Positions 26,486-34,704 of a stretch of 64,000 nucleotides of DNA are shown here, one piece after another; within the stretch, counting starts at the first letter, position 1; each line of letters starts with the position of its first letter. Position numbers and translations under genes: made by a program. Location: positions 35,487-99,486 of the forward strand of contig CAYLRO010000005.1 in the NCBI GenBank assembly GCA_964386635.1. Direction: 5' to 3'. Source of the stretch: Sabulitectum sp964386635. Lineage in GTDB: Bacteria > Fermentibacterota > Fermentibacteria > Fermentibacterales > JCC-6. Below the pieces are notes generated by a model. The model worked only from the letters and a program-made list of their open reading frames with translations. It did no database searches and was not told the DNA's origin.

Positions 26486-27139
26486 ATGAATAGTGCTCTT
26501 CTCCTCAGACGGGCAATTGATCTTGATGTTTTTGACTATCAGACACTGACAGAAGTCCTGGGTGAAAGGTTCAGCAAGACCAGGGATTTGACCATCAGGC
26601 TTGTCAAGGAAGGATCGCTTGTCAGGGTCAAACGGGGTCTCTACACCTTCGGAGAGGACCTGAGAAAACATCCTGTGAGCAGAGAATATCTTGCCAATCT
26701 GATATACGGCCCATCCTATGTAAGCCTGGACTATGCCCTCAGTTTCTACTCGATGATCCCGGAGAAGGTCTCCACAGTTACATCGGTTTCCATCGGGAGG
26801 TCGCGGAAGTTCCAGACTCCCTTCGGGCAGTTTTCCTATAGAATGCTCAAGAGAGAAAGGTATTCCATCGGGATATCAATCGAAACCACTGGCGGTAACA
26901 GCTTTCTCATTGCTTCTCCCGAGAAGGCTCTTATAGACAAGGTCTGGACTGACACGCGCATATGCAGGTCAACCTTCAGCCAGTGGAAGAAGTATCTGGA
27001 GGAAGATCTGAGGATTGATATGGAAACGACTTCGAACTTCTCCCTGAGTATGCTTCGGTCCATTGCTGATGCCTACTCCTCAGAGAAGGTCTTCAGTTTA
27101 ACTGCATGTATATCCGAGCTCATCAGGAAAAGATCATGA
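26486..27139 (+). CDS. abiEi: AbiEi-type antitoxin / transcriptional repressor
   Basis: A 217-residue protein of the type IV toxin-antitoxin AbiE system. The N-terminal winged helix-turn-helix (about 1-60, ending in LVRVKRGLYTF) binds DNA, and the C-terminal AbiEi domain (YVSLDYALSFYSMIP, SPEKALIDKVW) counters the toxin. I chose ATG 26486 since an upstream TTG in frame (26417) is itself the -35 region. Its TGA overlaps the toxin ATG (ATGA), as usual for the pair. Confidence 0.86.
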   Translation: MNSALLLRRAIDLDVFDYQTLTEVLGERFSKTRDLTIRLVKEGSLVRVKRGLYTFGEDLRKHPVSREYLANLIYGPSYVSLDYALSFYSMIPEKVSTVTSVSIGRSRKFQTPFGQFSYRMLKRERYSIGISIETTGGNSFLIASPEKALIDKVWTDTRICRSTFSQWKKYLEEDLRIDMETTSNFSLSMLRSIADAYSSEKVFSLTACISELIRKRS

Positions 27140-27996
27140 ATCCAGCCATAAGCCGAATGCTCGAGAAGTACTCACCTGGAACGTACGATGAATTTGATAA
27201 CGCTCTTCGCGAGATAATCCAGCAGGCGGCACTGTTTGGGCTATGGAGGAGCAAGTTTTTCGAGAGAGCAGCTTTTTATGGCGGAACAGCCCTGCGAATC
27301 CTTTACGGCCTGGACAGGTTCTCAGAAGACATGGATTTCAGTCTGAAGGCTCCTGACCCCTCCTTCCGACTTGAAGAGTACGGCGAGTACCTGTGTAGAG
27401 AGTTAAGCAGTTTTGGTTTCGAGATTGAGATGCTATCCAGGAGGAAGAACACAGAGATTGAGTCAGCTTTCCTGAAGGGCAACACCCTTACGCACCTCCT
27501 TCTTGTGGGTGCGCCGGAAAGCGTGACCAACGGTCTGCACCCTGACAGGACATTCAAGATAAAACTGGAAGTCGATACCGACCCGCCGGGAGGATTCTCA
27601 ACAGAGAGCAAGTACCTCCTTCGGCCGGTACCATTCAGCATTATCTCATATCAACTGCCTGACATGTTCGCCGGGAAGCTGCATGCAGTTTTATGCAGGA
27701 AGTGGAAGAACAGGGTGAAAGGCAGGGACTGGTATGACATGGTATGGTACCTCGCCAATCATCCTGAAGTACGCATCAGTCACCTGTCAGAGAAGATGAG
27801 GCAGTCAGGGGACCTGCCTGCGGGAATAGCATTGACACCGAAGCTCCTTTTTGAACATCTCGAGCAGGCAATAGAGAATCTTTCAGTGGAACAGGCGAAA
27901 GCGGATGTGTTGCCCTTCCTGGAGAACCCGGCAGTATTGGATGTTTGGTCGAAGAAATTTTTTAGAGAAGTGATCTCAGAGCTCAGATTCGTTTAG
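27136..27996 (+). CDS. abiEii: AbiEii-type nucleotidyltransferase toxin
   Basis: A 286-residue protein of the DUF1814 nucleotidyltransferase family. The active-site signature GGTALR followed by RFSEDMDFSL is intact (GG[ST] and Asp-x-Asp), and the second conserved block KLHAVLCRKWKNRVKGRDWYDM is present. AbiEii-type enzymes such as MenT transfer nucleotides to tRNA or block translation, causing reversible growth arrest and phage abortive infection. It follows the antitoxin by a 4-base overlap. The next base landmark, 10 bases after the stop, is repeat copy 3. Confidence 0.87.
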   Translation: MNPAISRMLEKYSPGTYDEFDNALREIIQQAALFGLWRSKFFERAAFYGGTALRILYGLDRFSEDMDFSLKAPDPSFRLEEYGEYLCRELSSFGFEIEMLSRRKNTEIESAFLKGNTLTHLLLVGAPESVTNGLHPDRTFKIKLEVDTDPPGGFSTESKYLLRPVPFSIISYQLPDMFAGKLHAVLCRKWKNRVKGRDWYDMVWYLANHPEVRISHLSEKMRQSGDLPAGIALTPKLLFEHLEQAIENLSVEQAKADVLPFLENPAVLDVWSKKFFREVISELRFV

Positions 27997-28006
27997 CTTT
28001 TTATAT

Positions 28007-28036
28007 TGGTACGCCATGCCGGATGCTTTCAGAACT
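28007..28036 (+). repeat. tRNA-3'-end-like boundary repeat, copy 3
   Basis: A 30-base copy beginning TGGTACGCCATGCCGGA and ending TGCTTTCAGAACT, placed 10 bases after the AbiEii stop codon. Its first nine bases TGGTACGCC equal the complement of the tRNA-Lys 3' end (28439-28447). Confidence 0.62.
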
Positions 28037-28117
28037 TTCCAATATATCTTGAGTAGTACCTTGGCAAGGGCTTTCCGGCTGCTCTCTCTGTCTATATCCG
28101 TTTTAGAAACACCAGAA

Positions 28118-28243
28118 ATACAAATCACACTGGCATTTCATCTACTCAAATCCTCAGGTAATACGGTTTCTCAAGGAATCTACTTGGTGATGATAGAATC
28201 TGAAGACATTGAAACATTCACGGCAAAGGTTGTTGTCAGGTAA
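28118..28243 (+). pseudogene. Relic of a T9SS/FlgD-like C-terminal sorting domain (copy B)
   Basis: The frame ending at TAA 28241-28243 shows a strand pattern typical of such domains: ITLAFHL, then SQGIYLVMIES, then ETFTAKVVVR at the end. Upstream sequence in the same frame does not look like protein, so the rest of the gene is lost. The bases GTTGTTGT-AGGTAAACA around the stop match copy A (24950-24966). Confidence 0.5.
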
Positions 28244-28264
28244 ACAACCTTCAGTTACACAACA

Positions 28265-28288
28265 CAACCCTTGCTTTTGCATGGGCTG
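28265..28288. terminator. Hairpin after the tRNA operon / relic terminator (copy B)
   Basis: CAACCC-T-TGC (from 28265) pairs with GCA-T-GGGCTG (to 28288) around TTTT, with one T-T mismatch and a G-T pair. It corresponds in position and partly in sequence to the hairpin at 24983. On the minus strand it follows tRNA-Arg and could end that transcript, though no T-run follows. Confidence 0.4.
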
Positions 28289-28319
28289 CACTTTTCCGCC
28301 GAAACTGGACTTTTAAATC

Positions 28320-28396
<77 letters not shown>

Positions 28397-28438
28397 ACCG
28401 AATCAAAGATGTAAAGGGGACATGCCTGCATGCCCCCT

Positions 28439-28514
28439 TGGTACGCCCCCCGGGACTCGAACCCGGAACCCACGGATTAAGAGTCCGTTGCTCTGCCAAT
28501 TGAGCCAGAGGCGC
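28439..28514 (-). tRNA. tRNA-Lys (anticodon CTT)
   Basis: The 76-base gene has the acceptor GCGCCTC / GGGGCGT, anticodon stem-loop ACGGA-CTCTTAA-TCCGT with CTT reading AAG, and T-loop TTCGAGT. CCA is encoded. It lies 2 bases downstream of tRNA-His and 42 upstream of tRNA-Arg. Confidence 0.95.
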
Positions 28515-28516
28515 AT

Positions 28517-28593
28517 TGGGGTGGGTGACCGGGCTTGAACCGGCGACCACCTGAACCACAATCAGGGGCTCTACCAACTGAACTACACCCACC
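28517..28593 (-). tRNA. tRNA-His (anticodon GTG)
   Basis: The anticodon arm is CCTGA-TTGTGGT-TCAGG with GTG. The extra 5' G (28593) pairs with the discriminator C, the identity mark of tRNA-His, so the end is set one base beyond a standard acceptor stem. CCA is encoded. First gene of the His-Lys-Arg operon. Confidence 0.95.
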
Positions 28594-28607
28594 ACTGAAG
28601 TGACCCA

Positions 28608-28636
28608 ATTCTAAGAACAGTACAGCCATTCGTCAA
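28608..28636 (-). promoter_or_regulatory. Promoter of the tRNA His-Lys-Arg operon
   Basis: On the minus strand TTGACG (complement 28631-28636) and TAGAAT (complement 28608-28613) are 17 bases apart. The start point would be about 8 bases before tRNA-His. This is one of the best promoters in the window and runs away from nrdR. Confidence 0.7.
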
Positions 28637-28653
28637 CCTTCCTGTGAGGCATC

Positions 28654-28682
28654 TTGACGGAGGGCGGTTTGATAAGTAAGTA
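28654..28682 (+). promoter_or_regulatory. Possible nrdR promoter
   Basis: TTGACG (28654-28659) and TAAGTA (28677-28682) are 17 bases apart. Transcription would begin about 2 bases before the nrdR ATG (28691), and no ribosome binding site is present there, so the message might be leaderless. Confidence 0.42.
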
Positions 28683-28690
28683 ACAATGTT

Positions 28691-29143
28691 ATGAGATGTC
28701 CAAGATGTGCCAACAGCAATGACAGGGTGATAGATTCCCGATCTGTCAAGGAAGGCCGGGCTACCCGGCGAAGGCGGGAGTGTAACGAATGCGGTTACAG
28801 ATTCACCACCTACGAGTACATCGAAACAAGCTATCCAACAGTCAAGAAGAAAAACGGCCAGCGGGAAGCCTTTGATCCCAGGAAACTGGAAAAGGGGCTT
28901 ATACGGTCCTGTGAGAAAAGACCTGTTTCCAGTGAGCAGATACAGGAGATGGTTGAACAGACCCTCTCCCGTATAACAGAGGAGTATCCCGATGAGGTTG
29001 AAGCCGGTTTCATCGGTGAATGTGTAATGGAACTTCTGCAGCACGTTGATCAGGTGGCTTACGTTAGGTTCGCAAGTGTTTACAGGCAATTCAGGGATGT
29101 GTCGCAGTTCAGAGAGGAACTTGACAAACTTCTCAAGGGCTGA
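28691..29143 (+). CDS. nrdR: Transcriptional repressor NrdR
   Basis: A 150-residue zinc-dependent repressor of ribonucleotide reductase genes. The N-terminal zinc ribbon has CPRC and CNEC pairs (residues 3-34), with the RRRRECNECGYRFTT signature. The ATP-cone domain follows (about 49-139), sensing ATP/dATP. No ribonucleotide reductase gene or recognisable NrdR box pair is visible nearby. Confidence 0.95.
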   Translation: MRCPRCANSNDRVIDSRSVKEGRATRRRRECNECGYRFTTYEYIETSYPTVKKKNGQREAFDPRKLEKGLIRSCEKRPVSSEQIQEMVEQTLSRITEEYPDEVEAGFIGECVMELLQHVDQVAYVRFASVYRQFRDVSQFREELDKLLKG

Positions 29144-29286
29144 ATAAAGCGTTCTGTTTTTGTATATTCAGCTAATCCATACGAACTTTGTTTTATGTTC
29201 AGCGTCATATTGTACGCAGCATGTATTGATGATTGTAAAATATTGTTTAGCAAAAACATAGACAAGAACACAAACACTGGAGGAAC

Positions 29287-30600
29287 ATGAGCAGAGTAAA
29301 GAGCTTTGCCGGTGGGACCCATCCTCCGGGGAACAAGGGACTGGCCAGCGGTGCTGCCGTTGTGACCATCCCTGCCCCGGAACTGGTGACAGTTCCCCTA
29401 TGTCAGCATCTTGGCGCTCCGTCCAAGCCGGTTGTAAAACCAGGCGACGAGGTGGTTCGCGGAGGTGTGATCGGGGAACAGAACGGATTTATAAGTCTGC
29501 CCACTCATTCGCCTGTGAACGGAAAAGTCCTCAGAGTTGAGAATGCTCCAATGCCACACATGAGAAGCGGTGCTGCTGTAGTGATACAAACAGTATCTGA
29601 GGAGGGCGGGGCGGTCTTCGAGCCCATAGCTTCCTGGAGCAGTACCGATCCCGGGGTGCTTATTGACAGGATTAAGGAAACCGGTGTGTGCGGCATGGGC
29701 GGTGCTTCATTCCCCACATACGTGAAGCTGTCTCCTCCAAAGGGAGTGAAGATCGACACTCTGATAATCAACGGTGTGGAATGTGAGCCCTACCTTACCG
29801 CTGACCACAGGTTGATGATGGAGAGAGCTGATGATCTTATCACCGGCATGAATATCATTGCTCACATTCTCGGGGTCACAGATCCCTGTATCGGTATTGA
29901 AATGAACAAACCTGATGCCATTGAACTCCTTGAGAAAAAGGGTGTGAAGGTAGTGCCTTTAAAGGTGCAGTATCCACAGGGTGCGGAGAAACAGCTCATC
30001 GATGCCGCTGCTGGCAGAGTTGTTCCAGCAGGGGGACTGCCCTTGAATGTAGGGGTTGTTGTGCAGAATGTGGGCACCTGTGTGGCAGTGGCTGATGCAG
30101 TGGTTAAGGGTATTCCTTCCATCAGACGCATAACAACAGTATCAGGTCTGGGTGTTGCAACTCCCGGAAACTTCGACGTGTGCGTTGGAACTCCTGTTTC
30201 CAGGCTGATCCAGGCTGCAGGGGGTTACAGAGGAGATGTTGAGAGGCTTATCAGCGGCGGTCCCATGATGGGTATGGCGATGTTCACTGACGCTGCTCCG
30301 GTTACAAAGGGAACAAGCGGAATACTTGCCCTCTCTCCCTCAGAGGTCCGTGATACAGAAGAGGGTCCATGCATAAGATGCGGCAAGTGTGTTGATGTGT
30401 GTCCACTGAATCTCTGTCCCAGCATTATAGCCAGTGCATCTGAGTACGGTGCCTGGGAGGAAGCCGAAAAAGCCGGTGCTCTCAACTGCATGGCCTGCGG
30501 TACATGCAGCTATGTGTGTCCTTCAGGCAGGTATCTCGTTCACAGAATTAAACGGGCACAAAACGAGATCCGTGCCCTCAAACGTGCGAAGGAGGCGTAA
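29287..30600 (+). CDS. rnfC: Rnf complex subunit RnfC
   Basis: The 437-residue peripheral subunit of the Rnf ferredoxin:NAD oxidoreductase. It has the NADH/FMN-binding barrel-sandwich region (GGTHPPGNKGLA start; GVCGMGGASFPTYVKL near residue 130) and two [4Fe-4S] motifs near the end, CIRCGKCVDVCPLNLCP and CMACGTCSYVCPSGRYL. The start follows GGAGGAAC. It opens a six-gene operon in the order C-D-G-E-A-B with almost no gaps. The complex couples ferredoxin and NAD redox to Na+ or H+ movement. Confidence 0.96.
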   Translation: MSRVKSFAGGTHPPGNKGLASGAAVVTIPAPELVTVPLCQHLGAPSKPVVKPGDEVVRGGVIGEQNGFISLPTHSPVNGKVLRVENAPMPHMRSGAAVVIQTVSEEGGAVFEPIASWSSTDPGVLIDRIKETGVCGMGGASFPTYVKLSPPKGVKIDTLIINGVECEPYLTADHRLMMERADDLITGMNIIAHILGVTDPCIGIEMNKPDAIELLEKKGVKVVPLKVQYPQGAEKQLIDAAAGRVVPAGGLPLNVGVVVQNVGTCVAVADAVVKGIPSIRRITTVSGLGVATPGNFDVCVGTPVSRLIQAAGGYRGDVERLISGGPMMGMAMFTDAAPVTKGTSGILALSPSEVRDTEEGPCIRCGKCVDVCPLNLCPSIIASASEYGAWEEAEKAGALNCMACGTCSYVCPSGRYLVHRIKRAQNEIRALKRAKEA

Positions 30601-31683
30601 ATGGCTGAGAACAGAATATTCGACCTGGCCGTCTCACCGCATGTTGGTTCTTCACAAAGCACAAAGAAGATCATGTGGGATGTGGTTATTGCTCTTGTTC
30701 CGGCGTTGATCGCAGCATTCTGGTTCTTCGGTCCCGGCGTGCTGGTCATTGTTGGTGCAAGTGTTATCACAGCGGTTCTCACGGAATGGCTCTGTCTGAA
30801 GTTCATGAAGAGACCGGTGAGCTTTGCTTTTGACGGCAGTGCTGTTGTTACAGGAATGCTCCTGGCGTACAATGTTCCTCCAGGAGTTCCATGGTGGCTG
30901 CCGGTGATAGGCAGTGCGTTTGCTATTGCTGTTGCAAAACAGGCCTTTGGCGGACTGGGACACAACATCGTTAACCCGGCTCTGCTGGGCAGGGCCTTCC
31001 TGGTGGCCAGCTTTCCTGTTCTTATGACTGCAGGCTGGACCGCTCCCATGGAGTGGCAGGACGGCCAGAGACTTGATGTTCAGGCATGTGGAGTGTCTAC
31101 TGCGGCACTGAGTGAAAGCAACGAGCTTGACGCCTTTACCGGGGCTACTCCTCTGAATGCTCTCAAGCAGACATTCGGATGGGAAGATGATGCTTCCCGG
31201 GGTGAAGAGGTCAGAACAATGCTTTACTCAAAGGAGAGCATAAAAAACCTGTTCACAGGAAGAATCGGCGGATGTGTAGGAGAGACCAGTGCTCTCATGC
31301 TGATTCTCGGTGCTCTCTACCTGATAATACGCGGTGTGCTGGAGTTACGCCTTCCGCTGAGCTATCTGGGTTCTGTTGCATTTTTCGCCTGGCTCTTCGG
31401 AGGTCAGGGATGGCTTGACGGAAATCCTCTGTTCCACCTTTTTGCAGGAGGAGTGATCCTTGGGGGTTTCTTCATGATAACCGATATGGTTACAACCCCT
31501 GTTACGAAAAAGGGAAGAGTGATCTTCGGAATCGGAGCAGGTCTTCTTACCATGGTAATTCGCCGCTGGGGCGGATACCCTGAGGGCTGCAGCTATTCTA
31601 TTCTTCTCATGAACCTTGCAACTCCTCTTATTGACAGATACACAAGACCCAGGAGCTTCGGGGAGGTGAAGAAGAATGGGTGA
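30601..31683 (+). CDS. rnfD: Rnf complex subunit RnfD
   Basis: A 360-residue membrane subunit with about nine or ten helices. A flavinylation motif DAFTGAT places covalent FMN on Thr183. RnfD homologues (NqrB-like) form the ion path together with RnfE and RnfA. The ATG directly abuts the rnfC stop codon, and the end overlaps rnfG by 8 bases. Confidence 0.95.
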   Translation: MAENRIFDLAVSPHVGSSQSTKKIMWDVVIALVPALIAAFWFFGPGVLVIVGASVITAVLTEWLCLKFMKRPVSFAFDGSAVVTGMLLAYNVPPGVPWWLPVIGSAFAIAVAKQAFGGLGHNIVNPALLGRAFLVASFPVLMTAGWTAPMEWQDGQRLDVQACGVSTAALSESNELDAFTGATPLNALKQTFGWEDDASRGEEVRTMLYSKESIKNLFTGRIGGCVGETSALMLILGALYLIIRGVLELRLPLSYLGSVAFFAWLFGGQGWLDGNPLFHLFAGGVILGGFFMITDMVTTPVTKKGRVIFGIGAGLLTMVIRRWGGYPEGCSYSILLMNLATPLIDRYTRPRSFGEVKKNG

Positions 31684-32278
31684 GATATTCAAACTCGGTT
31701 TCATTCTCATGTTCATCGCCGTTATCGCGGCAGCTGCGCTGGGATATGTTAACTCCATGACGGAGCCCATCATTGCCCAGCAGAAGGAGCAGGCCAAGCT
31801 GGATGCCATGATTGATGTGGCAACAACCCTGGCTTCAGGGCAGCTGACCTTTGACAGTCTTGCTGTTCCGGAACTTGAAAACCCTTATGCTGGTATTGAC
31901 CAGGAGCTTGCTGTGGTTTCAGTTACGGATTCCACCGGTTCTGAACTGGGGTATCTGTTCGTTGCCTATGGCCGTGGATACTCCAGTATCATTCAGACAA
32001 TGGTGGCAATAAACACAGCAGGTGAGATAACAGGCACCACAATTCTTTACCAGCAGGAAACCCCGGGCCTTGGTGCAAATGTGTCAAAACCTGAAAAATT
32101 CCTCTACCAGTTCCCCGGTAACAATGCAACTTCTCTTCTTCTGGCAAAGGACGGCGGAACACTTGATGCCATTACAGGAAGTACCATAACATCCCGGGCA
32201 GTTACCGATTCTGTCCGTGAGGGTCTTGCAGCACTTGCAGCCTGCGGCCTCATTCCAGGAGAGGGAGGTGTACAATGA
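31676..32278 (+). CDS. rnfG: Rnf complex subunit RnfG
   Basis: A 200-residue subunit with one N-terminal membrane anchor (residues 5-25) and a periplasmic FMN-binding domain. The flavinylation motif is DAITGST, with Thr170 as expected FMN ligand. The residues ETPGLGANV before it are conserved in the family. An ApbE flavin transferase would be needed, and none is in the window. Confidence 0.94.
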   Translation: MGEIFKLGFILMFIAVIAAAALGYVNSMTEPIIAQQKEQAKLDAMIDVATTLASGQLTFDSLAVPELENPYAGIDQELAVVSVTDSTGSELGYLFVAYGRGYSSIIQTMVAINTAGEITGTTILYQQETPGLGANVSKPEKFLYQFPGNNATSLLLAKDGGTLDAITGSTITSRAVTDSVREGLAALAACGLIPGEGGVQ

Positions 32279-32886
32279 GTGCCATGCAGGAACTTACAAA
32301 AGGGTTTTTCAAACAGAATCCGGTCTTCAAGCAGGCGCTGGGAATGTGTCCCTTCCTTGCAGTGACAAGCAGTGTGGAGAATGCTCTGGGAATGGGAGCT
32401 GCGGCAACATTTGTGCTGGTGTGCTCCAACTTCCTGGTTTCACTCTTCAGGAAGGCTATTCCGGCTAAAGTCAGGATCCCGGCATACATCGTGATAATCG
32501 CCACCTTTGTTACCCTTGTTGATCTTTTGATGAATGCCTACCTGCCTGCACTTCACAGCAGCCTTGGTATCTTCATTCCCCTGATCGTTGTGAACTGCAT
32601 AATTCTCGGCAGGGCAGAGGGGTTTGCCAACAAGAACAAGGTGATGGCATCCATAATGGATGGTATCGGCATGGGAATAGGTTTCACCATTGCTATGGTG
32701 ATCATGGCCACATTCAGGGAAATCCTGGGCAACGGCAGCTGGCTGAACATCAATCTCCTGGGAGAAGCCTATGAGAATCAGCCGCTTCTTATTGCCATTC
32801 TTGCTCCGGGAGCGTTCATACTTATGGGATTCATTCTCGGTTTCTTCAACATTATGGAGAAGCGCAGAAAGGGAGGTGCGAAATGA
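32275..32886 (+). CDS. rnfE: Rnf complex subunit RnfE
   Basis: A 203-residue integral membrane protein of the NqrD/RnfE family with six helices. The N-terminal KGFFKQNPVFKQALGMCPFLAVT block holds the cysteine that contributes to the intramembrane iron centre. The sequence LIVVNCIILGRAEGFA is shared with RnfA. It overlaps rnfG and rnfA by four bases each. Confidence 0.95.
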   Translation: MSAMQELTKGFFKQNPVFKQALGMCPFLAVTSSVENALGMGAAATFVLVCSNFLVSLFRKAIPAKVRIPAYIVIIATFVTLVDLLMNAYLPALHSSLGIFIPLIVVNCIILGRAEGFANKNKVMASIMDGIGMGIGFTIAMVIMATFREILGNGSWLNINLLGEAYENQPLLIAILAPGAFILMGFILGFFNIMEKRRKGGAK

Positions 32887-33527
32887 CCCCTGCAGTGCTT
32901 CTCTCGGTGATAGTATCAGCTCCTGAAGGAGGAGAGCCGTCTTTCAGTATTGCAAAGATGATGGCTATTGTTCTGGCTGCGATTTTCGTGAACAACTTCG
33001 TGCTCATGAGATTCCTGGGCATCTGCCCTTTCCTGGGTGTTTCCAAGCAGCTTGACAGTGCTGTGGGCATGGGCGCCGCAGTTGTGTTTGTAATGGTGCT
33101 TGCCACCCTTGGCTCATGGCTTGTGTATCACAATGTGCTGGTTCCTCACGGTATGGTTTACCTGAGAACCATTTCATTCATCATAATCATTGCAGGTCTT
33201 GTTCAACTGGTGGAAATGATCCTGCAGAAATTCAGCCCTGCGCTGTACGATGCGCTGGGTATATACCTTCCACTGATTACCACAAATTGTGCGATCCTCG
33301 GTGTGGCAGTGCTTAACATTGAAGAGAAATTCAGCCTGGGGTATTCTCTTGTCAATTCAGTTGCAGCCGGTATCGGATTCACTCTTGCACTGGTTTTGAT
33401 GGCAGGTCTTCGCGAACGCATGGAGAAAGCTGCTGTTCCTCCTTCACTTAAAGGGCTTCCGATTGCCTTTCTTATTGCAGGAGCAATGTCAATCGCATTT
33501 CTCGGCTTCGCCGGGCTGGGAGGGTAG
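32883..33527 (+). CDS. rnfA: Rnf complex subunit RnfA
   Basis: A 214-residue integral membrane protein homologous to RnfE, with opposite topology in the complex. FVNNFVLMRFLGICPFLGVSK contains the conserved cysteine, and LITTNCAILGVAV is the second one; together with RnfE these bind the membrane [2Fe-2S] centre. It has a short extra N-terminus (about 18 residues) before the conserved start. Confidence 0.95.
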   Translation: MTPAVLLSVIVSAPEGGEPSFSIAKMMAIVLAAIFVNNFVLMRFLGICPFLGVSKQLDSAVGMGAAVVFVMVLATLGSWLVYHNVLVPHGMVYLRTISFIIIIAGLVQLVEMILQKFSPALYDALGIYLPLITTNCAILGVAVLNIEEKFSLGYSLVNSVAAGIGFTLALVLMAGLRERMEKAAVPPSLKGLPIAFLIAGAMSIAFLGFAGLGG

Positions 33528-34580
33528 ATGATGTCAATTCTAGCAGCACAAATGACTCTCCTGTTTATAGCGCAGCAGCAGGACACCATGTCTGCCGTCA
33601 CCGGTCCTGCAATAGTTATGGGAGCTATCGGGCTTCTTCTGGGACTTGGGCTTGCATTTGCAGCCAAGAAGTTTGCAGTGGCCAAGGATTCAAGAGTTGA
33701 AGCCATCGAGGCGATTCTTCCCGGTGCTAACTGCGGCGGATGCGGTTATCCCGGTTGCAGTGCTTTTGCCTCTGCAGTTGTTGAGGGCAGAGCTCCAGTT
33801 AATGGCTGTTCACCTGCTGGTGCAGCAGCAGCCGCAGAGATTGCCAGTATTATGGGAGCAGAGGTAGAGGATAAGGAAAGAGAAGCCGCAGTCGTTCTCT
33901 GTAACGGCGGACGGTCAGCAGTAAACGCTTTCAATTACAATGGACCTGCAAGCTGCAAATCTGCTGCCCTGGTAATGGGTGGCCAGAAAGCATGCACCTG
34001 GGGTTGTCTGGGATTCGGCGACTGCGTTGCAGTGTGTCCATTTGACGCAATGGTAATGGGTGAAAACGGTATACCCGTTATCGATGCTGAGAAGTGTGTT
34101 GCCTGCGGTAAATGCGTTGAAGAATGTCCCAGGAACATCATTACTCTCTGGCCTGAGAGCAGAAAGGTCTTTGTGGCCTGTTCCAGCAGAGACAAGGGTG
34201 GAATAGCCAGAAAAGCCTGCTCAGTAGCTTGTATCGGTTGTCAGAAGTGTGTGAAGGTCTGTCCTGTTGACGCTATTCAGATGGATGGTTTCCTTGCCAG
34301 AATAAACCCTGACAAGTGTATCAACTGCGGACTGTGCGCTGCTGAATGCCCTACAGGTGCCATTTATGATGGTATTCCTGTAAGACCCAAAGCATTCATA
34401 GACAGTACCTGTATAGGATGTACTCTCTGTACAAGGGTTTGTCCCACCAATGCCATCGAGGGTACTCTGAAGGAGAAGCATCAGGTTGTGGCTGAGAAGT
34501 GTATCGGCTGCGGTCAGTGTGTGGAGAAATGTCCCAAGAATTCCATCAAGATGATGGGCGGGGCTCTTTCTCACAAGTAA
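33528..34580 (+). CDS. rnfB: Rnf complex subunit RnfB, extended multi-cluster form
   Basis: The 350-residue ferredoxin-accepting subunit. One membrane helix (about 21-45) leads into the NCGGCGYPGCSAFA cluster domain. Six further [4Fe-4S] motifs follow: one CTWGCLGFGDCVAVCP-type and five CxxCxxCxxxCP-type (CVACGKC, CIGCQKC, CINCGLC, CIGCTLC, CIGCGQC). Proteobacterial RnfB has only two ferredoxin motifs after the first domain; the long form resembles that of acetogens. It ends the operon and is followed by a strong hairpin. Confidence 0.95.
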   Translation: MMSILAAQMTLLFIAQQQDTMSAVTGPAIVMGAIGLLLGLGLAFAAKKFAVAKDSRVEAIEAILPGANCGGCGYPGCSAFASAVVEGRAPVNGCSPAGAAAAAEIASIMGAEVEDKEREAAVVLCNGGRSAVNAFNYNGPASCKSAALVMGGQKACTWGCLGFGDCVAVCPFDAMVMGENGIPVIDAEKCVACGKCVEECPRNIITLWPESRKVFVACSSRDKGGIARKACSVACIGCQKCVKVCPVDAIQMDGFLARINPDKCINCGLCAAECPTGAIYDGIPVRPKAFIDSTCIGCTLCTRVCPTNAIEGTLKEKHQVVAEKCIGCGQCVEKCPKNSIKMMGGALSHK

Positions 34581-34587
34581 GTCCTCA

Positions 34588-34614
34588 GCAGGGGTCGGCA
34601 TTGCCGACCCCTGC
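34588..34614 (+). terminator. Terminator-like hairpin after rnfB
   Basis: Two perfectly complementary 13-base arms, GCAGGGGTCGGCA (34588-34600) and TGCCGACCCCTGC (34602-34614), lie 8 bases after the rnfB stop. Only CTGTTC follows rather than a T-run, so termination may need a factor or the hairpin may protect the 3' end. Confidence 0.7.
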
Positions 34615-34647
34615 CTGTTCGGGGAACCTGTTATGCTTTCATTTGTT

Positions 34648-34677
34648 TTGAAACTGTTGATTTATCTTGATTAATAT
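34648..34677 (+). promoter_or_regulatory. Possible promoter of the deacetylase-like gene
   Basis: TTGAAA (34648-34653) and TAATAT (34672-34677) are 18 bases apart, and a consensus TATAAT lies three bases further on (34675). The region between the rnf terminator and the gene is distinctly AT-rich. Confidence 0.4.
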
Positions 34678-34704
34678 AATTATTGTCAGTTAAAGGAGAT
34701 AATT

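Larger units (their letters stand above)
27997..28319. other. 323-base gap: repeat copy 3, relic sorting domain, hairpin
   Basis: The space between the AbiEii gene and the tRNA-Arg 3' end holds repeat copy 3, a second coding relic (to 28243) and a hairpin, listed separately. An open frame of 75 codons from 28016 spans repeat and relic, but only its last third looks like protein, so I do not call it a gene. Confidence 0.55.

Noticed and set aside
25017..28036. Repeats as integron attC sites or a CRISPR array
   Set aside because: No GTTRRRY/RYYYAAC core pair and no integron integrase nearby; spacing of 1.3-1.7 kb with genes between rules out CRISPR.
28016..28243. 75-codon open frame as an intact gene
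   Set aside because: Its start is inside a repeat copy and only the last part looks like a sorting-domain tail, so it is called a relic.
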